From the NCBI GenBank assembly GCA_965223435.1, contig CBDCWQ010000022.1, forward strand, positions 1 through 64,000: a stretch of DNA of 64,000 bases. The letters run 5' to 3'. Origin of the DNA: CBDCWQ01 sp965223435 (lineage in GTDB: Bacteria; Myxococcota; Kuafuiibacteriia; Kuafuiibacteriales; Kuafuiibacteriaceae). The translations under genes were made by a program, and so were the position numbers. A model generated the notes under the pieces. That model was not told the origin of the DNA. It saw only the letters and a list, made by a program, of their open reading frames with translations, and did not search any database. Every line of letters starts with the position of its first letter. The stretch's first letter is position 1. Of this stretch, positions 9,384-17,478 are shown piece by piece.

Positions 9384-10337
9384 ATGCCGAACGTACTGGT
9401 CGTCGCCGAGACGGCAAACAACCAACTCAAAAAAGCGTCTCTCACCGCGACCACCTTCGCCAAAGAGGCCGCAGCTCGAATCGGGGCAAAAGTGCACGCG
9501 GTCGTCATAGGCGAGGGCGTATCGGACATTGCGCAAGAATTCGCCAAATTTGTCGACGTCGTCCACGTCGCCGACAAGCCAGAGCTCAAAGCGCCACTGG
9601 CAGAGACCTACGCCCAGGCGATCAAGGCAGCCGCGGCCGCCGCGGATGCCAACGTCGTGTGTATGGCCGCCACTTCCCACGGAAAAGACGTACTACCGCG
9701 GGCAGCCGCGTTGCTCGGGGCCGGGATGGCCTCCGACGTTCTGGGTTTTGCCCAAGAAGACGGCCTTTCCGTTCGCCGTCCGGTGCAGGCCGGAAATGTC
9801 ATCGCAACCGTCGAAATCACCACCGAGACCAAGGTCCTTTCCACACGCCCCACCGAATTCGAAGCGGCGGCCCCGAACCCAAGTCCGGGGGAAGTTCAGC
9901 CCCTTGATGTCGCTCTTGAGGCCCCCAAGACCCAATACCTCAAGTTCGACAAAGTCGCGTCGGAACGCCCCGAGCTCAGCGACGCCCGCGTCGTCATATC
10001 CGGCGGACGGGGCCTCAAAGAATCCGCCAACTTCCAAAAACTGATCGAGCCGCTCGCCGACAAGTTGGGGGCCGCCATCGGAGCCAGCCGCGCAGTGGTC
10101 GACGCGGGATGGGTCCCCAACGACATGCAGATCGGGCAAACCGGAAAAGTGGTTGCACCCGAGCTTTACATCGCCATCGGGATTTCCGGAGCCATTCAGC
10201 ATGTCGCGGGCATGAAGGGGTCGAAGACCATCGTGGCCATCAACAAAGATCCGGAAGCACCGATTTTTCAGATTGCCGACTACGGACTCGTCGCCGACCT
10301 CTTCAAGGTGGTCCCCGAACTCATGGAAAAACTCTAG
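9384..10337 (+). CDS. etfA: Electron transfer flavoprotein alpha subunit
   Basis: A 317-residue EtfA, the FAD-carrying subunit. The N-terminal domain starts MPNVLVVAETANNQLKKASL; the C-terminal FAD domain has ISGGRGLKESANFQKLIEPL, DAGWVPNDMQIGQTGKVVAP, and ELYIAIGISGAIQHVAGMKG then TIVAINKDPEAPIFQIADYG, all diagnostic. It is translated just after etfB. Immediately downstream (about 10360-10378) a TGGGCA/TGCCCA stem without a T tract could assist termination, but this is weak. Confidence 0.95.
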   Translation: MPNVLVVAETANNQLKKASLTATTFAKEAAARIGAKVHAVVIGEGVSDIAQEFAKFVDVVHVADKPELKAPLAETYAQAIKAAAAAADANVVCMAATSHGKDVLPRAAALLGAGMASDVLGFAQEDGLSVRRPVQAGNVIATVEITTETKVLSTRPTEFEAAAPNPSPGEVQPLDVALEAPKTQYLKFDKVASERPELSDARVVISGGRGLKESANFQKLIEPLADKLGAAIGASRAVVDAGWVPNDMQIGQTGKVVAPELYIAIGISGAIQHVAGMKGSKTIVAINKDPEAPIFQIADYGLVADLFKVVPELMEKL

Positions 10338-10541
10338 TATCCGTAGCGACTTAGCCCTCTGGGCACCGCATTGCCCAATGAACGCCCCATTCTCGTAGCC
10401 ATCTTGCTCCCTCACTGACGCCGCCTTCCACCCACCGGACCATGGCGGTTGCAACCCACGTGATCCCGGGTATAAACCAGCCCGGCAGACCTATGAACGT
10501 GTTCAACCTCGCCCTTCACCTATGGAAAACCGGAGGGCAAC

Positions 10542-12161
10542 GTGCAGGTGCCCGCTGACGAATCAGGAGATCCGACAACCCCTGTGGCTCAAGTTGTAGA
10601 GCCCCCCGAACCGGCACGGCAGGTGAGCTCCACCCTCCTCATCAACCGATCCTACGGTGAAACCCGGGTTGCCATGATCGAGGACCAAAAACTGTGCGAA
10701 CTGCTCATCGAAACCGAGGAGGAAACGGGGATTGTGGGCAACATCTACAAGGGCCGCGTAACCCGGGTCCTTCCCGGGCTGCAGGCCGCATTTGTAGACA
10801 TTGGCCTCAAACGCGCAGCCTTCCTCCATGCCAAAGACATCATCGATCCCAACCCCAAGCCCCCTCGCCACGAATCGAAACCTCCGGGCTCCGAACCCAC
10901 CAAAGAGAACGAGCGCCCAAACCCACCACGCGAAATGCCCCGGATAGAAACCCGTATCAAAGCGCGACAAGAAATCCTGGTTCAGGTCAGCAAAGAACCC
11001 CCCGGAAACAAGGGGCCGCGCATCACCGAATACATTTCCATTCCCGGAAGACGCTTGGTGTTGATGCCCAACCAAAAAAAAGTGGGCGTATCAAGACGCA
11101 TCGAAGATGCAGATGAGAAAAACCGACTACGGGAACTCGTCCAAACCCTAAGCGATGAATGCGGCCTAGGCATCATTGCACGAACCGTCTGCGAAAACGA
11201 AGACGAAGAAAAACTAAGGCAAGATCTGGCCTTCGTATGCACCATCTGGGACGAGGTCTCTCTCAAAGCGGCCTCCACGCGCGGACCGGCTCTCGTCTAC
11301 TCCGAACTCGATATCGTCTTGCGGGCCGCACGCGACCTCGCTCACGATAACGTATCCAGAATAGTCGTCGACGACCCCACCGACTTTGCCCGACTCAAAA
11401 CAATGCTCCAAACGAACACACCGCACCTGGTCGACCGATGTGAACTTTGGTCTGAGGCAGAGCCACTGTTTGACCACTACCGAATAGAGCAAACCATCGA
11501 TCGCGCGCTCGAACGAGAAACATCGCTCTCGAACGGTGCCAGCATCGTCATCGATGAAACCGAAGCGTTCACCGCCATCGACGTCAACACCGGGCGTTTT
11601 GTAGGTTCGCAGGATCTCGAGACAACCATCCTGGAGACCAACCTGGCCGCGGCAGCCGAAATCGCAGCCCAAATACGCCTTCGTAACCTCGGCGGTATCA
11701 TCGTCGCGGATTTCATCGATATGGAGCAACAAGAGAATCGCGCCAAGGTTTACGACGCTTTCCTCGCCGCGCTGACCCGGGATCGCGCCAAGACCCAGGT
11801 CGCGCCTATGAGCGAACTCGGCCTTATCGAACTGACTCGAAAACGCGTCCGGCCATCACTGGCCCACGTTCTCACAACGCCCTGTCCCTATTGCGAGGGC
11901 CGAGCCCGGCTCCGTTCCAAACGAACCGTCTGTTATCAACTTTTTCGCGAACTGGACCGCGAATCGCTCAAGCAGCCCGCCGGCAGCCTGGTTGTGACCA
12001 CGACCCCTGAAATCGCCCATATGCTCGCACACAGCGAGCACCATCGCCTTTCAGCCATCGAACTCGAGCTTGGACGCTCCATCGTCGTGGAACCCAACCC
12101 AGACCTACACCAAGAAGCATTCAGCGTCTCCGTGCGTCCTGAGCCCTCATCGCCGCAATAG
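10542..12161 (+). CDS. rng: Ribonuclease G/E
   Basis: A 539-residue RNase E/G family endoribonuclease for rRNA maturation and mRNA decay, of RNase G length without the long RNase E scaffold tail. The N-terminal S1 domain (ETGIVGNIYKGRVTRVLPGL, FVDIGLKRAAFLH) is interrupted by a Pro/Glu-rich insertion (about residues 100-135). The metal-binding catalytic core shows AFTAIDVNTGRFVG and GGIIVADFIDM; the Zn-link is TPCPYCEGRARL. Start is GTG 10542 with CGGAGGG just upstream. The next gene, an Omp85-type protein, starts within 20-35 bases, so co-transcription is likely. Confidence 0.9.
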   Translation: MQVPADESGDPTTPVAQVVEPPEPARQVSSTLLINRSYGETRVAMIEDQKLCELLIETEEETGIVGNIYKGRVTRVLPGLQAAFVDIGLKRAAFLHAKDIIDPNPKPPRHESKPPGSEPTKENERPNPPREMPRIETRIKARQEILVQVSKEPPGNKGPRITEYISIPGRRLVLMPNQKKVGVSRRIEDADEKNRLRELVQTLSDECGLGIIARTVCENEDEEKLRQDLAFVCTIWDEVSLKAASTRGPALVYSELDIVLRAARDLAHDNVSRIVVDDPTDFARLKTMLQTNTPHLVDRCELWSEAEPLFDHYRIEQTIDRALERETSLSNGASIVIDETEAFTAIDVNTGRFVGSQDLETTILETNLAAAAEIAAQIRLRNLGGIIVADFIDMEQQENRAKVYDAFLAALTRDRAKTQVAPMSELGLIELTRKRVRPSLAHVLTTPCPYCEGRARLRSKRTVCYQLFRELDRESLKQPAGSLVVTTTPEIAHMLAHSEHHRLSAIELELGRSIVVEPNPDLHQEAFSVSVRPEPSSPQ

Positions 12162-12180
12162 GGCGAGCCCATCGCTCAGA

Positions 12181-13680
12181 ATGAATACACCGGCAATGAA
12201 ACACGTCGATTCCGGGGGAGCGCTCGAACCATTGTTTCAGAACAGGCGAGTTTTGAGCCGGATTCTGCTGGTGCTCGTCGGGGTCATCATCGGCGAAGGC
12301 CTGTACGTTTCGCATGCACAGGCGCAAACAACCCTAACCAGCACCGAGACCCCTTCGCTCGAGGAGCAAAACGAAGGATGGATTTCGGTTGAAGAAGATG
12401 CCGATGCCCGCGAAGAAAGTACAGACTCTCTGTTTCGACGAAATCCAATCTTTATTGAAGGCATCGAAATACTCGGAAACGACAAAACTGAAGCTTCCGT
12501 CATTCTTCGACGCATATTGGTCAGAGTTGGTGATCTGATCGATGACGACCTTCTCGAGGAATCACGCCTTCGTCTGTTGAACTCTGGCTTCTTCGAAGCT
12601 GTGGAATTCAGTTTGAAACGGGGTTCCAAGCGGGGTCGAGCCCTTCTGGTCGTCGAACTGTTGGAGCGGAACACCATCTTGGTCGATGAGTTCTATCTCG
12701 GGTTTTCGTCTATCGTGCCGATATACAGCGGGCTCGGCGTTGCCGAAACGAATTTTTTGGGCCGAGGCGTCACCGTCCGCGGTGGATTTGTCGGCGGAGA
12801 GGACCGTCGCGCGCTTGACCTCGGGCTCTTTGTCCCCAACCTCGGAAACACTCGCCTTCAGCTTCTGAGCTCACTCATCGCCCTCGAAGGCGCAGAGCTC
12901 GTCGAAGACCAAAATCCAGATGCGGCGCAACTCAAGTACAAACGCTTTGGGGGGACTCTAGGGCTAGGATTCAGTGCTGGTGCCGCCCAAAGAATTGCCC
13001 TGGTATACCGCCTCGAATCCATAGATGTAGACCGTCTACCCAACCTTAGCCCTAGAGTGCTCCGGGGCGCACCATCCATTCAGTTCGACGATTCGGTGTT
13101 GTCCTCAGTGTCTCTGTCTTATGAACGCGACACCAGAGACGATCCCTTTGTTGCTACCCAGGGCAGTCGTACCGCGCTCAGCGTTGAGGTTGGAAGCACG
13201 CTTTTGGGCTCAAGCTACGAATACAGCAAATACACCGCTGAGATCGAAATGGCCTTCCTTGCTTTCAAAAAACACAGCCTTCTCTTGCATCTTGCGGGTG
13301 GCATGGTTCAAGGGCAAACACCTTTTTTCAATCAGTTTTTTGTGAGTGACTATTCCTACTTTAGCTTTGGACGTGACGCCCTCCCTCGAGCGGCTGAACT
13401 CAACTTCTCGGAGTCCAACGACTACGACGATCTCATTATCAGCGCCGGCGCGGACTACAGCATCCCCATTCAAAGAGGACACATCCCTCTTTACCGCACG
13501 TACGTTTACGGAGCAATCGACGTTTCGGTCACTGCATCCTTAGACGAACTGCAAGAAGACCCTACCGGGCGCGGTGTAGGCGATCGGATCCCCGTTACTT
13601 TTGATGCGGGGGTCAAATTCGATACCTGGATCGGAAACTTTAAGTTCTCCATTTCTTACGTTCTCGACCTGGTGTTTTGA
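12181..13680 (+). CDS. BamA/TamA-like outer-membrane Omp85-family protein
   Basis: A 499-residue outer-membrane protein. ATG 12181 (or 12196) precedes a hydrophobic segment RILLVLVGVIIGEGLYVSHA and an AQA-type cleavage site. A single POTRA-like domain follows (FIEGIEILGNDKTEASVIL, residues about 94-112, to LLNSGFFEAVEFSL). From there to the end the sequence is rich in alternating aromatic/polar strands and glycines, as in a surface-antigen barrel, and the protein ends FKFSISYVLDLVF with the terminal aromatic residue typical of barrel proteins. It is shorter than BamA (~800), with one POTRA rather than five, so TamA- or patatin-type Omp85 relatives are alternatives. The cargo is unknown. Confidence 0.75.
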   Translation: MNTPAMKHVDSGGALEPLFQNRRVLSRILLVLVGVIIGEGLYVSHAQAQTTLTSTETPSLEEQNEGWISVEEDADAREESTDSLFRRNPIFIEGIEILGNDKTEASVILRRILVRVGDLIDDDLLEESRLRLLNSGFFEAVEFSLKRGSKRGRALLVVELLERNTILVDEFYLGFSSIVPIYSGLGVAETNFLGRGVTVRGGFVGGEDRRALDLGLFVPNLGNTRLQLLSSLIALEGAELVEDQNPDAAQLKYKRFGGTLGLGFSAGAAQRIALVYRLESIDVDRLPNLSPRVLRGAPSIQFDDSVLSSVSLSYERDTRDDPFVATQGSRTALSVEVGSTLLGSSYEYSKYTAEIEMAFLAFKKHSLLLHLAGGMVQGQTPFFNQFFVSDYSYFSFGRDALPRAAELNFSESNDYDDLIISAGADYSIPIQRGHIPLYRTYVYGAIDVSVTASLDELQEDPTGRGVGDRIPVTFDAGVKFDTWIGNFKFSISYVLDLVF

Positions 13681-13735
13681 GGCATGCGCGGTTCTAGTAC
13701 CCAGTTGGAGACCCCTCGGCTCTGCGGGGGAGGCA

Positions 13736-13757
13736 CCCGGAGTTTGACACTTCCGGG
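13736..13757. other. Short stem-loop after the Omp85-family gene
   Basis: CCCGGA (13736-13741) and TCCGGG (13752-13757) can pair around a 10-base loop. It lies between the Omp85-like stop and the hexamer hairpin. There is no T tract, so it is at best a weak terminator or mRNA-stabilising stem. Confidence 0.3.
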
Positions 13758-13798
13758 AGTCGTTCGGTCCGCTCGGAGACGTCAATCTGGGGAAACGC

Positions 13799-13878
13799 TT
13801 TCGACCACGACCACGACCACGACCACGTCTACGTCTACGTCTACGTCTACGTGGTCGTGGTCGTGGTCGTGGTCGAAA
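13799..13878. repeat. Perfect 30-bp inverted repeat made of GACCAC/GTGGTC hexamers with a CTACGT loop
   Basis: The left arm 13799-13828 begins TTTCGACCACG and holds four GACCAC hexamers; the right arm 13849-13878 is its exact reverse complement and ends CGTGGTCGAAA. The 20-base loop (13829-13848) is itself iterated CTACGT. The DNA or transcript could form a 30-bp stem. The arm tip motif (CGTGGTCGAAA) and hexamer are the same as those enclosing the four-helix-bundle gene at 37910-38396, in the opposite sense. It lies between the Omp85-like gene and the DUF4390-like gene and outside any credible reading frame: read through, it would encode an artificial S/T and W/S tract. Confidence 0.9.
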
Positions 13879-13947
13879 CCGAATCGAGGCATTTGCGCGT
13901 TTTGCGATTGTAAACGCGTCGGCCGTCGAGGCGCATCGGTCGGCAAA

Positions 13948-14592
13948 ATGGCGCTGCTGGCGCTCACGTTTGCCTTGGTGATGCTCTATCACGGGCCCTC
14001 TTTTGCAAAGTGGTCGGAGTCTGGTGAAAAAGTTCCGGTGCGTTGGGCGCTCAAATACAGACGCGTCCACGTATCATTTGATGTCACCAACGCCTTTACG
14101 GAGCGCTTTCGCAAACGACTCAGCGGCGGCCTCACAAGCCGCGTGGTCATTGACCTAAGTCTCCGCAATGACCAAAAAGAAGAAGTCTTCCAATCTTTCC
14201 GAAAGTGTGAACTGCGCCTCGACATCTGGGACGACGTGCTCCTCTTGAGAATCCGGGAGGAGTCCCGTGTCCTTCGCAAGACTTTCATTGCCATCGACGA
14301 TGCGCTCCAGGCCTGTGGAAAAGTGCAAAACTTCTCGGTAGGCCCGCAGGCTCTTCTTTCAGGCAAGGGGAATCACAAGCTCTATCTGAGGCTCTCGCTC
14401 AACCCAGTCTCTTCCGAACTCAAACAACGGACCCGCGAGTTCATGTCCAACCCGCGTGGGAACACCGGCGGGCGACCACGCGCGTTTTTTGGCGCCGTAT
14501 CTCAGCTCTTCACCTCGGGAGCGCGTTCTGGCGGCGAGACTTTCTACTTTCATTCAAATGTTCTCAGTCTACCAAAGCGAGGAACTCCGTAG
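13948..14592 (+). CDS. Exported DUF4390-like protein
   Basis: A 214-residue secreted or periplasmic protein. I chose ATG 13948 because it opens a textbook signal peptide (MALLALTFALVMLYHGPSFA) and excludes the hexamer hairpin, through which an upstream start would translate as S/T and W/S repeats. The body is a beta-rich domain: YRRVHVSFDVTNAFTERFRK, RVVIDLSLRN, ELRLDIWDDVLLLRI. Its composition and position directly before an NtrY-like kinase fit DUF4390, which often precedes ntrY; the assignment is tentative. The TAG stop overlaps the kinase GTG by one base, so the two are translationally coupled. Confidence 0.6.
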   Translation: MALLALTFALVMLYHGPSFAKWSESGEKVPVRWALKYRRVHVSFDVTNAFTERFRKRLSGGLTSRVVIDLSLRNDQKEEVFQSFRKCELRLDIWDDVLLLRIREESRVLRKTFIAIDDALQACGKVQNFSVGPQALLSGKGNHKLYLRLSLNPVSSELKQRTREFMSNPRGNTGGRPRAFFGAVSQLFTSGARSGGETFYFHSNVLSLPKRGTP

Positions 14593-16079
14593 TGGCCCTC
14601 AAGATTTCACGCTTCGAGCGCCGGATCATTGTTGCCATTTTGTTTTGTGCGCTCACGCCTTTTTTGATCTCGAGCTTTCTCGTCCCGCTTATCATTGAAT
14701 CGCGTTTGACGCTCGCGATGCATTCCAAAGTGCTCGAGCAACTCGAAGCCTCCGCGGTGTTCTATAAGGAGTTTTTCGGCGCCAAGAAGGGCGAATATTC
14801 GGCACGCGCCGAGGCCATTGCTCGAGACCCAGTCCTCATTCGAGCCGCCCGCGACGAGTCCAAGGTGGATGTCGAAGATCGCCTGCGTCAAATCCTTGCC
14901 GATACGCCCGAAATTCGCAGCCTCCGGGTCTATGCCGCAAACAAAATGCCCCTGACCATCGCCGATGGGGACCCCAGTCGACAGGGTCCAGATTTCGCGC
15001 CCAAAACGGTGGTTCTCCCGCTCGGTCTTGGAGACGCCCCACACATTGAGGTCGATTTCATCTTATCCAAAAAGTATCTGGACGATCGGGCACACGCAGA
15101 AGAAATCGCAACCCTCTACGAGGCTTCTTTGGAATCGGCCGAACAAGAAGCAGCCAACAAGTTTTTAGCCTACATCATGATCACAGCCTTTGTAGTCATC
15201 TTTGCCAGTGCAATCGGATATGTTGTCGCCAGGCGGGTCACGAGCCGTGTGGCTCGCCTCGCGATCGCCACGGAGCGCGTCGCGCGCGGTGAAACTGGAT
15301 TTCAGATTCCCGTGCGCGGCAACGATGAAATCACAGAACTCAGCGACCGCTTCAACCGCATGATTCACGAAGTCGCAGACGCGCGAGATCGCATCGTTTA
15401 TCTAGAGAAAGTCTCCGGGTGGCAGGAATTTGCCCGGAGGTTGGCCCACGAAATCAAAAACCCTCTCACCCCGATCAGGCTCGCCATTCAAGAGCTCCGC
15501 AAAAGGGCCCCCCAAGAAGACGCGCGGTTTAAGCGCCTTGTCGATGACGCCGCCGATGTCGTCGAAGAAGAGATCGGCGCCCTCACCCGACTGGTCGGAG
15601 AATTTTCGCAGTTCGCACGCCTCCCTGAAGTGATACCGAGTCGCGTATCCGTCGGTGTATTTCTCAAAGAGTTTTTGGCCGCCTACAACCAATTTGAACC
15701 CGACGCTCAAGTTCACCTCAAGACCCCCACGATGCCGGTATTTGCCATGATCGATCGGGTACTGATGCGACGGGTTCTCGCCAATCTCGTCGAAAACGCG
15801 ATCCAGGCAAGCCGCGAAACACCCGCAAAAATCATATTGAGTGCCGCAGCCGACCCGGCGAGCCATCGCATCGTGATCAACGTCAAAGACAACGGGCCTG
15901 GCATCCCCAGCGACCAAGCCCGTAAGATTTTCGACCCTTACTTCACCACCAAAAACGAAGGCACCGGCCTCGGGCTGGCCATCGTCAAAAAGATAGTTCT
16001 TCAGCATCAAGGCACGATCAACGTCGAGCCCACCGACACCGGCGCATCCTTTCTCATCATGCTCCCAAGCGGACCGTGA
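14592..16079 (+). CDS. NtrY-like membrane sensor histidine kinase
   Basis: A 495-residue inner-membrane kinase. TM1 is around residues 10-31 (IIVAILFCALTPFLISSFLV), then a periplasmic sensor region (about 32-190), TM2 about 192-214 and a HAMP linker (RVARGETGFQIPVRGNDEIT). The dimerisation/phosphoacceptor box is FARRLAHEIKNPLTPIRLAI; the ATPase shows N box LVENAIQAS, G1 DNGPGIP, F box FDPYFTTK and G2 GTGLGLAIVKKI. This resembles NtrY. No response regulator (NtrX) follows; the next gene is a TPR lipoprotein, so its partner must be encoded elsewhere. GTG start, coupled to the DUF4390-like gene. Confidence 0.82.
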   Translation: MALKISRFERRIIVAILFCALTPFLISSFLVPLIIESRLTLAMHSKVLEQLEASAVFYKEFFGAKKGEYSARAEAIARDPVLIRAARDESKVDVEDRLRQILADTPEIRSLRVYAANKMPLTIADGDPSRQGPDFAPKTVVLPLGLGDAPHIEVDFILSKKYLDDRAHAEEIATLYEASLESAEQEAANKFLAYIMITAFVVIFASAIGYVVARRVTSRVARLAIATERVARGETGFQIPVRGNDEITELSDRFNRMIHEVADARDRIVYLEKVSGWQEFARRLAHEIKNPLTPIRLAIQELRKRAPQEDARFKRLVDDAADVVEEEIGALTRLVGEFSQFARLPEVIPSRVSVGVFLKEFLAAYNQFEPDAQVHLKTPTMPVFAMIDRVLMRRVLANLVENAIQASRETPAKIILSAAADPASHRIVINVKDNGPGIPSDQARKIFDPYFTTKNEGTGLGLAIVKKIVLQHQGTINVEPTDTGASFLIMLPSGP

Positions 16080-16176
16080 GCCCCCATCGAAAACACGTAT
16101 CTTCCAGTGGAAGCGCCACTGAGAGAAATCCAGCAATTCCATTGCTCGAAAACCCAGGAACACCTAAGCTCAAAGC

Positions 16177-17118
16177 TTGCGTATTCGAAGGGCAACCGCC
16201 GTCAATCTTCTTTTGTGCCTTGAAGCCTGCGCAACACCCCCGAGGCCACAAACCCCAACGACATCCACGCCTCCAGCAAAACCGCGCACAGGCAGAGCAG
16301 AACTCGGCGAGCCGGAGCTTCAGCGTGCGATGTCCCTAGCCCGAAAGGACGACCTCGATGGCGCCATCCTTTGGTCCCAAAAGGCGCTCGAGCTGAACCC
16401 CACTCTTGAGAAGGCCTACCTGCTGCTCGCCAGCTCCTGTGCCATGAAACAAGCCAGCTGCGAAAAAGAAGCCTATCGGCGCGGCCTCGCAGCCCACCCT
16501 CAGTCTGCCGAGCTCCACAACGGACGCGGCCTCTATGCGCTCCAGTCGGGACACCCCGCTGAGGCCATCAAGGACCTGGCCCGGGCAAACCAACTGGCGG
16601 GCGGGAACAATCCCGAATTCCTCTCAGACCTCGCCTACGCGCATGTTTTCTCTGGCACCCTGGCCGAGGCTTACCGGTTCTCAAGAAAGGCGCAAGCACT
16701 CGATCCTACATGCTTTTTGTGCGTCATGGTCTTTGGCCAGATCCTTTTGGCAGACAAGAAGTACGAAAAAGCCATTGACGCCTACCGCCGCGCACTGAAA
16801 CTCAGTCCTAAGGAGGGAGGCGCCCGGCTGAAGCTTGCCCAAGCATACTATCTCAACCGTCAGTACAAGGATGCCCTAGCCCTCTACCAGGCGCTCATCG
16901 CACAAACGCCGCGTCGGGCAAAACTCCGTGTACAAGCGGCGCAGGTCTTGCTCGGACTCCACCGACCAAAGGAGGCCATCAAGCAAATCAAAATGGCGCT
17001 CGCCGAAAAGCCCGGAAGGCTGCGAACCCTCGAGCTCCTCCTCAAAGCCCAAAAGATGGCAGGGGATCGAAAAGGCCAGAAGGAAACGACCCACCAATTA
17101 AGGAAGTTAAGGAAGTAA
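16177..17118 (+). CDS. TPR-repeat lipoprotein
   Basis: A 313-residue protein with a short N-terminal hydrophobic stretch ending in a lipobox-like LLLCLEAC (Cys about 17), then a Pro/Thr linker and TPR helices from residue about 45 to the end (for example AILWSQKALELNPTLEKAYL, AYRRALKLSPKEGGARLKLA, ALALYQALIAQTPRRAKLRV). It is probably a membrane-anchored scaffold. The TTG start at 16177 is the best frame-supported start but has no strong ribosome site. It lies 97 bases after the kinase and five bases before the DUF3467 gene. Partner unknown. Confidence 0.65.
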   Translation: MRIRRATAVNLLLCLEACATPPRPQTPTTSTPPAKPRTGRAELGEPELQRAMSLARKDDLDGAILWSQKALELNPTLEKAYLLLASSCAMKQASCEKEAYRRGLAAHPQSAELHNGRGLYALQSGHPAEAIKDLARANQLAGGNNPEFLSDLAYAHVFSGTLAEAYRFSRKAQALDPTCFLCVMVFGQILLADKKYEKAIDAYRRALKLSPKEGGARLKLAQAYYLNRQYKDALALYQALIAQTPRRAKLRVQAAQVLLGLHRPKEAIKQIKMALAEKPGRLRTLELLLKAQKMAGDRKGQKETTHQLRKLRK

Positions 17119-17123
17119 CAATC

Positions 17124-17438
17124 ATGAGTGAACCAAAAAGCGGCGCAGGCAAGGCCTCCTTGCAAGTCAAAATCGAACTGGACCCCACTACGGCGCAAGG
17201 AACGTACGTCAACATGGCCATGGTCAACCACAACGAGACCGAATTCACCCTGGACTTCATCTATGTCCAACCCCAAGAGGCCAAAGGCAAAGTTCGGGCA
17301 CGCATCATCAGCAGCCCCAAACACACCAAAAGGCTCCTCCTCGCGCTCCAGGACTCCATCGCCGGCTACGAGCGCAAATTCGGCCCCATCGAAATCAGCG
17401 GCGCCATCCCCACCCCATCAGGCCAATTTCTGAACTAA
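17124..17438 (+). CDS. DUF3467 protein
   Basis: A 104-residue soluble protein matching the DUF3467 pattern: YVNMAMVNHNETEFTLDFIY, VQPQEAKGKVRARIISSPKH, then KRLLLALQDSIAGYERKFGP. Members are ~100 residues, widespread and of unknown function. It starts five bases after the TPR gene stop and is the last gene of the forward run beginning at 10542; a convergent ATPase gene lies 40 bases downstream. Confidence 0.8.
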   Translation: MSEPKSGAGKASLQVKIELDPTTAQGTYVNMAMVNHNETEFTLDFIYVQPQEAKGKVRARIISSPKHTKRLLLALQDSIAGYERKFGPIEISGAIPTPSGQFLN

Positions 17439-17478
17439 ACAGGAACACATAGCGCTATCCGCTCCTCGGGTTGGGACA

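Noticed and set aside
10360..10378. Hairpin after etfA as a terminator
   Set aside because: Six-bp stem without a following T tract; too weak to list.
12070..12180. Longer N-terminus for the Omp85-family gene
   Set aside because: Overlaps the RNase G gene and puts a polar stretch in front of the signal sequence.
13684..13947. Extended start of the DUF4390-like gene through the hairpin
   Set aside because: Would translate as runs of T, S/T and W/S from the hexamer repeat; the internal ATG at 13948 opens a clean signal peptide.
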